From GCA-002704185 sp902588515 (lineage in GTDB: Bacteria > Pseudomonadota > Alphaproteobacteria > Pelagibacterales > Pelagibacteraceae): 64,000 bases of DNA. Under the pieces are notes generated by a model. That model had not been told where the DNA came from and did not search any database. It saw nothing but the letters and a program-made list of their open reading frames with translations. Positions 56,732 to 64,000 of this stretch are shown in pieces; within the stretch, counting starts at the first letter, position 1, and every line of letters starts with the position of its first letter. Location: contig CACIPP010000002.1 of assembly GCA_902588515.1 (NCBI GenBank), positions 94,624 to 158,623 of the forward strand. The letters are read 5' to 3'. The translations under genes and the position numbers were made by a program.

Positions 56732-57806
56732 AAATTTTTGGAAGAATAAGAAAGTATTTGTAACTGGTCACACTGGTTTTAAAGGTAGCTGGCTGGTTCT
56801 GATGTTAAATCAATTGGGAGCTAAAGTTTACGGTTATGCACTAAACCCTATATCAAAGCCTAATTTTTTTGATAATGCAAATTTAACTCAATTTTTAGAA
56901 AAAGATCATAGAAAAGATATTTTAAAAAGCGAATATTTGTTAAAAACAGTTAAATCAGTTAAGCCATCAATTATTTTTCATTTAGCAGCTCAATCAAGTG
57001 TATTAGTTAGTTATAAAAATCCAAGATCTACATTAGAGACAAATTTAAATGGGACTTTTAATATTTTAGAAACGGCAAAAAAAGTTAAATCTGTAAAATC
57101 ATTAATTATAGTGACTACAGATAAAGTGTATAAAAATTTAGAACAAAAAATTTCTTTTTCTGAAGAATCTCAGCTCGGCGGACATGATTTGTATAGTTCA
57201 AGTAAAGCAGTGTGCGAATTAATAGTTGAAAGTTATAAGAAATCATTTCTTCACGATAGTCACTGCAATGTAGCCACTGTCAGATCTGGAAATTGCATTG
57301 GTGGAGGCGATTGGACAAAAGATAGGATAGTAAAGGATTGTGTAGAAGCGTTTATAAAAAATAAAAAATTAATTATCAGAAATCCTAGCGCAACACGACC
57401 ATGGCAACACGTAATTGAACCATTATTTGGATATTTAATTTTAGCCGAAAAATTATATTTGGATAAAAATAAGAAATTTTCTACCTCGTGGAATTTTGGT
57501 CCAAAATCAAAAAATTTAACAGTCTCTCAATTGTCTAAGATAGGAAAAAAAATAATGAACTCAAATTCAAAAATCTATTTGAATAGAAAAAAAAGTAATA
57601 ATTATGAAGCTACTTTTTTGTCTCTTAACTCAAATAAAGCTAGAAGGTTACTAGGTTGGAAAACAATTTTATCTTCTAAATTAGCTTTAAACATGACATT
57701 TGAGTGGTTTGAGTATTTTTACTCACTTAAATCAAAAGAAAAAATTATAGATTTTTCTTATCGGCAAATTAATAACTATATTGAAAAGTTAAAAAAAAAT
57801 AAATGA
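56724..57806 (+). CDS. rfbG: CDP-glucose 4,6-dehydratase
   Basis: 360 residues of the extended SDR family. KKVFVTGHTGFKGSWLVLML is the RfbG-type NAD site; IIFHLAAQSSVLVSYKNP, IVVTTDKVYKN and GGHDLYSSSKAVCELI with the catalytic Tyr-Lys follow; VRSGNCIGGGDWTKDRIVKD and TRPWQHVIEPLFGYL are diagnostic. Product: CDP-4-keto-6-deoxyglucose, the precursor of CDP-linked deoxysugars. Overlaps both neighbours. Confidence 0.93.
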   Translation: MNKNFWKNKKVFVTGHTGFKGSWLVLMLNQLGAKVYGYALNPISKPNFFDNANLTQFLEKDHRKDILKSEYLLKTVKSVKPSIIFHLAAQSSVLVSYKNPRSTLETNLNGTFNILETAKKVKSVKSLIIVTTDKVYKNLEQKISFSEESQLGGHDLYSSSKAVCELIVESYKKSFLHDSHCNVATVRSGNCIGGGDWTKDRIVKDCVEAFIKNKKLIIRNPSATRPWQHVIEPLFGYLILAEKLYLDKNKKFSTSWNFGPKSKNLTVSQLSKIGKKIMNSNSKIYLNRKKSNNYEATFLSLNSNKARRLLGWKTILSSKLALNMTFEWFEYFYSLKSKEKIIDFSYRQINNYIEKLKKNK

Positions 57807-58771
57807 AATGTAAAATATGCAGATCACCTAACAATGTAAGTTTTAGATCGGATTATAAGTTTGAAATAGATACAGATAAAAAATATTTCGGTGATTTAAA
57901 AATTTATACTTGCAAAAGCTGCGATTTAAGTTTTGCTGACCCATTGCCAAAAGAAGATGAGTTAAATTTTTTTTATGAAAATATATATCGCTCTTTGAAT
58001 AGGCCGCCATATTGGCTAAATGAATTTTCAAAAGATTTAGAAACTAAATATTTAGATGATAGGCAACTTAACTATTTGTTATATATTACAACCCTTGTAG
58101 ATTTTAAAAAAATTAATTCAATTTACGATTTTGGTGCTGGAAACGGAGACCTTGGTTTTTTATTAAAACACAAATTTAAAAATTTAGAGTTGTATTGTAC
58201 TGAGCATGATAAACATTGTTCAAGCATATTAAAAAAAAGGGGATATACAAACTTTAAAGATATTAATGATATAAATAAAAAATTTGATTTAATAGTTACT
58301 ATTCATACTTTAGAACACCTTACTGATTTGGAAATATTTAATACTTTCCATAATTTATTAAATAAAAATGGCCTTGTATTCTTTGAGGTACCAAATTGTG
58401 AAGAAAGATATTTTGAAGGAAGGCCGTATGATGGTCCACACTTACTATTTTATACAAAAAAAAGTATAGAAAAAATATGCAATCAATACAGTTTTGAAAT
58501 TCTTAAGTTTGATTACTCGTCCTACTCTTTTCAAGAAGACCATAAATATCAAAGACATTCTCAAAATCTTTATAAAAAAATATCATCAGGAGATATTTAC
58601 GAGAATGTTAAAAGAAAAATACGAAAATTCTTACCATACAAAATTTATGAAATTAGACAATTTTTTAATTTAGCTTTGAGTTTAAAGAATCAACACAGAG
58701 TAAATATGTTTTCAAATAATGTTGGTAATAATTGTTATATTAGGGGAATACTTAAAAAGAAAAACATATGA
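57803..58771 (+). CDS. Class I SAM methyltransferase with N-terminal zinc-ribbon
   Basis: 322 residues. The N terminus MKCKICRSPNN and later TCKSCDLSFADPLP make a four-cysteine ribbon. SAM-binding motif I is IYDFGAGNGDLGFLL and VTIHTLEHLTDLEIF the post-motif, then FFEVPN. Probably methylates a sugar or lipid-linked glycan. It is overlapped by rfbG and by the C-methyltransferase gene (4 nt each). Confidence 0.85.
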   Translation: MKCKICRSPNNVSFRSDYKFEIDTDKKYFGDLKIYTCKSCDLSFADPLPKEDELNFFYENIYRSLNRPPYWLNEFSKDLETKYLDDRQLNYLLYITTLVDFKKINSIYDFGAGNGDLGFLLKHKFKNLELYCTEHDKHCSSILKKRGYTNFKDINDINKKFDLIVTIHTLEHLTDLEIFNTFHNLLNKNGLVFFEVPNCEERYFEGRPYDGPHLLFYTKKSIEKICNQYSFEILKFDYSSYSFQEDHKYQRHSQNLYKKISSGDIYENVKRKIRKFLPYKIYEIRQFFNLALSLKNQHRVNMFSNNVGNNCYIRGILKKKNI

Positions 58772-60042
58772 CTTGTTTAAACTGTAAAAATTTAAACCTT
58801 AAAAAAATTGTAAGCATGGGTAAACAACCATTAAGTGGAATTTTTTTAAATAAAAAAACATACAATTTAAAAAAATACCCTTTAGATTTGCATATTTGCA
58901 AGAAATGCAATCTTGTTCAGCTTAAAAAATATGCAAAACTTGAGTTAATGTATGGCTCTCAATATGGTTATAAAACATCAATAAGTAAATTGATGATTAA
59001 GCACTTAAAAAAAAAAATACCGAGATTAAATCGATATTACAAAATCAAGAAATCTACCAGAATACTCGACATTGGGAGTAATGATGGTTCATTTCTTAAC
59101 CTTTTTAAAAATACAAAAAATTTATTTGGAATAGATCCATCATGCGCAAAACATAAAAAAAATTATAAAAAATATATTCATACAATAAGTAATTTTTTTT
59201 CAATATTAAATATAGAAAAATATTTTAAATTAAAAAAAATTAATAAATTAAAATTCGATTTAATAACTTCATTTGCTATTTTTTATGATGTAAAAAACCC
59301 TAATAAATTTTGTAATGAAATCTATAAACTACTGAGTGACAATGGTATATGGATGTGCGAATTTTCATATTTGCCACTTATGTTAAAGAATTTAACTTTT
59401 GATCAAATTTGTCATGAACATTTAGCTTATTACAATCTAAGTGTTTTTAAAAAAATAATAGAAAATAATAATTTAAAGGTAATAGACGTTAGTGTAAATG
59501 AGATTAATGGCGGTAGCATTGAAGTGTTATGTGGAAAAAATAACTGTAAACATAACATCAATAAAAGCAAAATAAATAAATTATTAAGCGATGAAAAGAA
59601 AATTACAAGCACATCTTACAAAAATTTTTCAAAAAGAATAAAACAAAGCAAAGACAATTTAACTGGATTTATAAAAAATAATAAAAGTAAAAGATTTATT
59701 GGATATGGAGCATCTACAAAAGGAAATGTAGTACTTAATCATTTTAAAATATCTAATAAATCACTACCATACATATGTGACGGTAACAAAACGAAAATAA
59801 AAAAATATACCCCAGGCGGCAATATCAAAATTATTTCTAAAGATGAAATGAGAAAATTAAAACCTAATTATCTAATCGTTTTAATTTGGTCTTTTAGAAG
59901 TGAAATCATTAAAGAGGAAATTGATTATATTAAGAAGGGAGGATCGTTAATTTTTCACTTACCTCGTTTTCACATCATTAACAAACTTAATTATAAAAAA
60001 TATATAAAAAAGGATTTTAAAGATTTATCATACTCGTACTAA
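58768..60042 (+). CDS. Sugar C-methyltransferase (NovU/TylC3 type)
   Basis: 424 residues. A four-cysteine zinc-binding N terminus (CLNCKNLNLKKI, HICKKCNLVQL, then GSQYGYKTS) is followed by a SAM domain (RILDIGSNDGSFLNLF), a conserved FDQICHEHLAYYNLSVF block with catalytic-type His/Glu, then a C-terminal domain (FIGYGASTKGNVVL, YICDGNKTKIKKYTPG). This three-part layout is that of the C-3 methyltransferases of branched deoxysugars. With RfbG upstream, a CDP-4-keto-6-deoxy sugar is the likely substrate. Confidence 0.88.
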   Translation: MTCLNCKNLNLKKIVSMGKQPLSGIFLNKKTYNLKKYPLDLHICKKCNLVQLKKYAKLELMYGSQYGYKTSISKLMIKHLKKKIPRLNRYYKIKKSTRILDIGSNDGSFLNLFKNTKNLFGIDPSCAKHKKNYKKYIHTISNFFSILNIEKYFKLKKINKLKFDLITSFAIFYDVKNPNKFCNEIYKLLSDNGIWMCEFSYLPLMLKNLTFDQICHEHLAYYNLSVFKKIIENNNLKVIDVSVNEINGGSIEVLCGKNNCKHNINKSKINKLLSDEKKITSTSYKNFSKRIKQSKDNLTGFIKNNKSKRFIGYGASTKGNVVLNHFKISNKSLPYICDGNKTKIKKYTPGGNIKIISKDEMRKLKPNYLIVLIWSFRSEIIKEEIDYIKKGGSLIFHLPRFHIINKLNYKKYIKKDFKDLSYSY

Positions 60043-60043
60043 A

Positions 60044-61051
60044 ATGTTATTATCAATCTGCATACCTACTTATAATAGAATTCAATGTTTGGATAATTGT
60101 TTAAATTCTATTTATATTTCAAAAAAAAATGTTAAAAATTTAAATTTTGAAGTTTGTATTTCTGATAACTGCTCAAACGAAGATACTAGTAAAATTATAC
60201 ACAAATATCATTCAAAATTACCAATTGTGTTTAAGAAAAATAAACAAAACATTGGCTTTGCAAAAAATGCAATTCAAACTGTATCGATGGCTAAAGGAAA
60301 ATTTGCTTGGTTAATTGGTAATGACGACTTAATTTTACCTAGAACTCTTTTAATTTTACAAGATCTACTGGAGAATAATAAAAATATAGACTATTTCTTT
60401 ATTAACTCTTATTACCTGAATTCCAGTTTCTTAAAATATTACAATTCACCATTTGATACAACGCATTTAGATTATCGCAGTATGTCATCAATTTCTAAAG
60501 CTAAAGAAAATAAGGTTGTTAAATTTTGGGATATAATAGATCCAAAAGTATCTTGGGAATTTTTAATAGGTATATTTTTAAGTTTGTTTAATAGAGAAAA
60601 GTGGTTAGAAGGGCTTAAATTTGTTGATGCTAAAAATCTTGAGGATAACCGACTATGGTCAAATTTTGATAATACTTGTTTAAATGCTAAAATTATATCC
60701 TCAGTATTTAAAGATTCAAATTGTTATATTCAAGCGGATCCATTAAGTGTCAATTTAATTGGTGAAAGAGAGTGGATTAATTTATATGATTTTGTTGAAA
60801 TTGTACGTATTCCGGAACTTATTGATTACTATAGAAGTCAGGGAATGGGTTTAATTAAATACATAAAATGTAAAAATTATGCTTTAAGAAATTTTTTTAA
60901 TTTTTTTTTCAAAATATATATTCACGGTGATAAGGCTGGAAAATCTTACGTCAAAATATATCAACATTTTTTTAAAAATTTAATTTTTCCAAATGCCTGG
61001 CTTTCATTAATATACTTCGCCTATAGAAAGACAAAACTATTAATTAAATAA
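60044..61051 (+). CDS. Family 2 glycosyltransferase
   Basis: 335 residues. LLSICIPTYNRIQCLDNCL starts the GT2 fold, VCISDNCSNEDTSKII holds the donor DxS-like segment, NIGFAKNAIQT follows, and AWLIGNDDLILPRTL carries the DxD-like acidic motif (NDD). The C-terminal part is hydrophobic and may lie on the membrane. It adds one sugar of the surface glycan; which sugar is unknown. Starts one nt after the C-methyltransferase. Confidence 0.9.
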   Translation: MLLSICIPTYNRIQCLDNCLNSIYISKKNVKNLNFEVCISDNCSNEDTSKIIHKYHSKLPIVFKKNKQNIGFAKNAIQTVSMAKGKFAWLIGNDDLILPRTLLILQDLLENNKNIDYFFINSYYLNSSFLKYYNSPFDTTHLDYRSMSSISKAKENKVVKFWDIIDPKVSWEFLIGIFLSLFNREKWLEGLKFVDAKNLEDNRLWSNFDNTCLNAKIISSVFKDSNCYIQADPLSVNLIGEREWINLYDFVEIVRIPELIDYYRSQGMGLIKYIKCKNYALRNFFNFFFKIYIHGDKAGKSYVKIYQHFFKNLIFPNAWLSLIYFAYRKTKLLIK

Positions 61052-61054
61052 ATT

Positions 61055-61495
61055 ATGATACAAGATATTAAAATTACTCCTCTGAAAATTCTCTCTGATA
61101 ATAGAGGAAGTGTTATGCATATGTTAAGAGCTGATAGTAAAGTATTTAAAAGATTTGGAGAAATATATTTTTCTACTATATCCAAAAATGCAATAAAAGC
61201 TTGGCATTTACACAAAGAAGCAACATTAAATTATGTGTGCGTGCGAGGTAGTGTAAAATTGGTTCTGTACGATGATAGAGCTTCAAGCTCTACGAAAGGA
61301 AAATATCAAGAATTTGTTCTTTCGCCAAAAGAATATTTTTTAATAACGATTCCACCTAATATTTGGAATGGATTTAAAAACATAAGTGATGAAGAAAGTA
61401 TTATTGCTAATTGCCTTGATATTCCACATAACGAAAAAGAAATGGTAAGGGAAAGTTACGATAGTAAAAAATTTAATTTTGATTGGAAAAAGTAG
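61055..61495 (+). CDS. RmlC-like dTDP-4-dehydrorhamnose 3,5-epimerase family protein
   Basis: 146 residues of the cupin fold. The N terminus KITPLKILSDNRGSVMHMLRAD and KAWHLHKEATLNYVCVRGSVKLVLYDDR match RmlC-type sugar epimerases, including the conserved His in the HxH. The protein is shorter than canonical RmlC (about 180 residues). In this set it may epimerise a CDP-4-keto-6-deoxy sugar at C3/C5. Three nt after the glycosyltransferase stop. Confidence 0.82.
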   Translation: MIQDIKITPLKILSDNRGSVMHMLRADSKVFKRFGEIYFSTISKNAIKAWHLHKEATLNYVCVRGSVKLVLYDDRASSSTKGKYQEFVLSPKEYFLITIPPNIWNGFKNISDEESIIANCLDIPHNEKEMVRESYDSKKFNFDWKK

Positions 61496-61497
61496 TA

Positions 61498-62190
61498 ATG
61501 AAAATTGTAATTTTAGCTGGGGGATTAGGAACTAGATTGCCTGAATATACGAAAAAAGTTCCAAAACCCATGGTAAAAATAAATAATAAACCTATTTTAA
61601 TACACATAATGAATCATTATATAAAATTTGGTTTTAATGATTTTATAATTGCAGCAGGATACAAAAGTAGCATTATAAAAAGATATTTTAATTCGAATTT
61701 ATTAAAAAAATATAAAGTTAATATTGTCGATACTGGTAACAAATCAATGACTGGAGGTAGGCTTAAAAGATTAAAAAATTATTTAGGAAATGATACATTC
61801 ATGATGACATATGGAGATGGTCTTTCTAATGTTAATTTAAAAAAATTATTAAATTTTCATAAAAAACACGATAAATTAGTAACATTAACTGCAGTAAGGC
61901 CTCCTGCTCGATTTGGAGCAATAAAATTAATTGGTAAATTTGCTAAAACTTTTAAAGAAAAGTCTAGACTTGATGAAGGATGGATTAATGGTGGTTATTT
62001 TGTAATGGAGCCAAAATTTTTAAATTTTATTAAGAATGATTACACCTTTCTGGAAAAAGAACCGCTGGAAGCTATTGCGAAAAAGAGACAGCTATTAGCA
62101 TTTAAACATAACGGATTTTGGCAATGCATGGATACAAAAAGGGATAAAGAAAATTTAGAAAAATTCTTTAAAAAAGGAAAATTGTTTTGA
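61498..62190 (+). CDS. rfbF: Glucose-1-phosphate cytidylyltransferase
   Basis: 230 residues from ATG at 61498; the frame extends 15 nt upstream over the previous stop. KIVILAGGLGTRLPEYTKKVPKPMVKI is the NTP loop, VDTGNKSMTGGRLKRL is the CTP-specific RfbF signature, and MTYGDGLSNV holds the metal aspartate. It makes CDP-glucose from CTP and glucose-1-phosphate, the substrate of RfbG. It is the more typical of the two RfbF-like genes in the island. A TTGA overlap leads to the next gene. Confidence 0.9.
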   Translation: MKIVILAGGLGTRLPEYTKKVPKPMVKINNKPILIHIMNHYIKFGFNDFIIAAGYKSSIIKRYFNSNLLKKYKVNIVDTGNKSMTGGRLKRLKNYLGNDTFMMTYGDGLSNVNLKKLLNFHKKHDKLVTLTAVRPPARFGAIKLIGKFAKTFKEKSRLDEGWINGGYFVMEPKFLNFIKNDYTFLEKEPLEAIAKKRQLLAFKHNGFWQCMDTKRDKENLEKFFKKGKLF

Positions 62191-63101
62191 AAAAGCAAAT
62201 ATTAATAACCGGAGGCACAGGTTTTATAGGATATCATCTCGCTAAAAAGTGCTTGAAAATGGGATGGAATGTAACCAGTTTTTCTAAAAGAAAACCAATT
62301 TTGATTAGAAAACTTACAAAAGTAAAATATTTGACAGGCGATCTAACAAAAAAAAAAGATTTAGAAGTATTAAAAAAAAATTATGATTATGTTGTGAATG
62401 CAGCAGGAGTTGTTGATCACTCAGCAGATAAAAAAGTATTTAAAGCGCATTACTTAGGATGTAAGAATTTAGCAAATTTTTTTTTAAAAAAAAAAATAAA
62501 ACTGTTTCTTCAAATCGGAAGTTGTGTTGAGTATGGACCACAGAAATCACCTCAAAAAGAAGCTTATAAAATAAAAAAGAAAAAATTAAAAAGTATGTAT
62601 AGCAAAGGAAAATTTGAAGCTTCAAAATACTTAATTCAGTTATACAAGAAGCACAAATTTCCAGTAATTGTTTTTAGATTGTATTTAAACTACGGTCCTA
62701 ACCAAGATTTTAATAGATTTTTACCAGTTATTATTGACGGCTGTTTAAAAAATAAAAGATTTCCTTGTTCTAGTGGCATGCAATATCGAAGCTTTACTTA
62801 CATTGATGATTTAGTACGAGCGATGATGATTGCTTTAAAAAAACCTGATCTTAGTGGTAATATTTTTAACATTGGTAATAATAAGCCAGTAAAAATAAAA
62901 AAAATAATTGAATATATTAAAAAGCATCTAAATAAAGGAGTGCCATTATATGGTAAGGTAAAATTTCGAAAAGATGAAATTAATCGTTTGTATCCAAATA
63001 TATCTAAGGCGAAGTCATTATTGAACTGGCAACCAAAAATCAGCTTTTCAAAGGGGCTAACTAAAACAATAAGTTATTATAAATCAACTATAAAATTATA
63101 A
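62187..63101 (+). CDS. NAD-dependent epimerase/dehydratase-like sugar reductase
   Basis: 304 residues starting at TTG 62187, which overlaps the rfbF stop; no ATG lies close. KQILITGGTGFIGYHLAKKCLKMG is the NAD site, VVNAAGVVDHS the usual nucleotide-sugar SDR block, and FLQIGSCVEYG plus MYSKGKFEASKYL carry the catalytic Ser/Tyr/Lys. VFRLYLNYGPNQDFNRFLPVII follows. It resembles CDP-4-keto-6-deoxyhexose reductases such as abequose synthase (RfbJ). It would finish the CDP-sugar. Confidence 0.85.
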   Translation: MKKQILITGGTGFIGYHLAKKCLKMGWNVTSFSKRKPILIRKLTKVKYLTGDLTKKKDLEVLKKNYDYVVNAAGVVDHSADKKVFKAHYLGCKNLANFFLKKKIKLFLQIGSCVEYGPQKSPQKEAYKIKKKKLKSMYSKGKFEASKYLIQLYKKHKFPVIVFRLYLNYGPNQDFNRFLPVIIDGCLKNKRFPCSSGMQYRSFTYIDDLVRAMMIALKKPDLSGNIFNIGNNKPVKIKKIIEYIKKHLNKGVPLYGKVKFRKDEINRLYPNISKAKSLLNWQPKISFSKGLTKTISYYKSTIKL

Positions 63102-63107
63102 AAACTA

Positions 63108-63905
63108 ATGTTACCATTAATTAGTGTTATTGTTAATTGTAGAAATGGATCTAAGTATCTTGAGGAGTGCCTACAAAGTGTTAAAAAACAACAATATACT
63201 AATTGGGAATTAATTTTTTACGATAATCAGTCAACCGACGAAAGTAAAAAAATTTTTGAAAAAAATTTTTGTAATAAGTTTAAATATTATAAGTCTACAA
63301 AACTAGAAACTTTATATGCTGCCAGAAATATTGCGTGTTCTTATGCAAAAGGTGAGTATATAGCTTTTTTAGATACAGACGATTTTTGGCTAGAAAATTA
63401 TTTATCATTACGTGAAGAATTTTTTAAAAATAATGTTCAAAAATTTTCTTTCTCCAATTGTTTACATAAATTTGAATTCAGTAAAAAAATAAACATATTT
63501 ACAAAATTAAAAATACCAAATGGCTATATAATTAATTTTTTGTCTAAAAATTATTTAGTGAAAATAAGCTGTTTAATAGTGGAAAAAAAAATATTTGAGG
63601 ATATAGGGAAGTTCAATCCAAATTATAACATAATTGGTGACTATGATTTAGTTATGAAGCTAGCGTCTAATTATCAAGCTCATGCAGTACAAAAACCCTC
63701 TGCAGTAATAAGATTTCACGGAAAAAATTTTTTGGATTTAAATAGAAAGATGTTTTATCAGGAGTATAGACAGTGGTTTTTGAACTTAGATAACAGAAAT
63801 CAAAATATATACAAAAATAAAAAACACTTTTTTATAAAATTACTATATTTGTGGTTCGTTAGTTTAATACCGAAAAAAATTGTAAATTTATTAAAAAAGA
63901 AGTGA
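63108..63905 (+). CDS. Family 2 glycosyltransferase
   Basis: 265 residues. PLISVIVNCRNGSKYLEECLQS is the GT2 start, WELIFYDNQSTDES the donor segment, LYAARNIACSYAKGEYIAFLDTDDFW carries the DTDD metal motif. NIIGDYDLVMKLAS near residue 180 is the acceptor-side ED-like block. The C-terminal end is basic and hydrophobic. Second GT2 in the island. The stop codon overlaps a new GTG-started frame. Confidence 0.9.
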   Translation: MLPLISVIVNCRNGSKYLEECLQSVKKQQYTNWELIFYDNQSTDESKKIFEKNFCNKFKYYKSTKLETLYAARNIACSYAKGEYIAFLDTDDFWLENYLSLREEFFKNNVQKFSFSNCLHKFEFSKKINIFTKLKIPNGYIINFLSKNYLVKISCLIVEKKIFEDIGKFNPNYNIIGDYDLVMKLASNYQAHAVQKPSAVIRFHGKNFLDLNRKMFYQEYRQWFLNLDNRNQNIYKNKKHFFIKLLYLWFVSLIPKKIVNLLKKK

Positions 63906-64000
63906 AAACAAATTTGTATATAGTTTCAAATGATAACTTTTTTTTACAAAATAAAAATATTTATGGAGCAAATAAAAATACACACACAATACTAAATTTT
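63902..64000 (+). CDS. Unfinished coding frame at right edge
   Basis: A GTG at 63902 overlaps the stop of the preceding gene as GTGA and opens a frame with no stop to the window end, reading MKTNLYIVSNDNFFLQNK in its first residues. The tight overlap matches the style of the island. Too short to assign; a glycosyltransferase would fit the neighbours. Confidence 0.5.
   Translation, partial: MKTNLYIVSNDNFFLQNKNIYGANKNTHTILNF

Overview
The window looks like a chromosomal segment of a SAR11-type alphaproteobacterium (order Pelagibacterales). The evidence is very A+T-rich coding DNA heavy in Lys, Asn and Ile codons, almost no intergenic space, convergent genes that overlap at their 3' ends, alphaproteobacterial markers (GcrA, class I lysyl-tRNA synthetase, a CobS/CobT pair with a J-domain gene, DUF4167, DUF1178), one linked 16S-tRNA-Ile-tRNA-Ala-23S unit, and a surface-polysaccharide island directly after the 23S gene. 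Assignment to SAR11 rests on this overall pattern, not on a database search.

Region 1 (1-34417) is a compact housekeeping core: an aquaporin/arsenate reductase pair, gcrA, an ABC-2 permease with argD-argF, trkH, lysK-pyrD, a TauE/DUF3429 pair, rpmB with a queuosine-precursor transporter, dnaJ-like/cobS/cobT, bolA, aroK-aroB-corC, a small membrane protein coupled to a large exported protein, malate synthase G, accA, secA, argJ-DUF3833-DUF1178, ubiG, lysC-ispG-prfA-prmC-DUF4167, and an M23 peptidase. Short operons alternate strand often, and many convergent neighbours overlap by 4-33 nt.

Region 2 (34418-39414) is the rRNA unit: a structured leader, 16S, tRNA-Ile(GAT), tRNA-Ala(TGC) and 23S. 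Long complementary arms flank both 16S and 23S. No 5S gene follows the 23S within the window.

Region 3 (39413-64000) is a glycan island of about 24.6 kb, all on the + strand except the first gene. It holds: (a) a lone carbamoyltransferase; (b) an unassigned surface-carbohydrate-like gene and a HAD phosphatase; (c) a four-gene set of YjbQ-like, CMP-sugar transferase-like, pyruvate-aldolase-like and SDR genes; (d) a MarR-type EPS-associated regulator with tandem inverted-repeat operators, the same motif recurring upstream of set (c); (e) what looks like a complete CMP-legionaminic acid type pathway (PtmE-, LegC-, LegH-, LegI-, LegG-, LegB-, LegF-, PtmA- and Gfo/Idh-like genes); (f) a putative glycosyltransferase with an HP/SS signature; (g) a CDP-deoxysugar set (two RfbF-like enzymes, RfbG, methyltransferases including a sugar C-methyltransferase type, an RmlC-like epimerase, a reductase) with two family-2 glycosyltransferases. 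The island runs off the right edge. Together these genes could build a surface polysaccharide or LPS O-chain carrying a nonulosonic acid and a CDP-derived, probably C-methylated deoxysugar.
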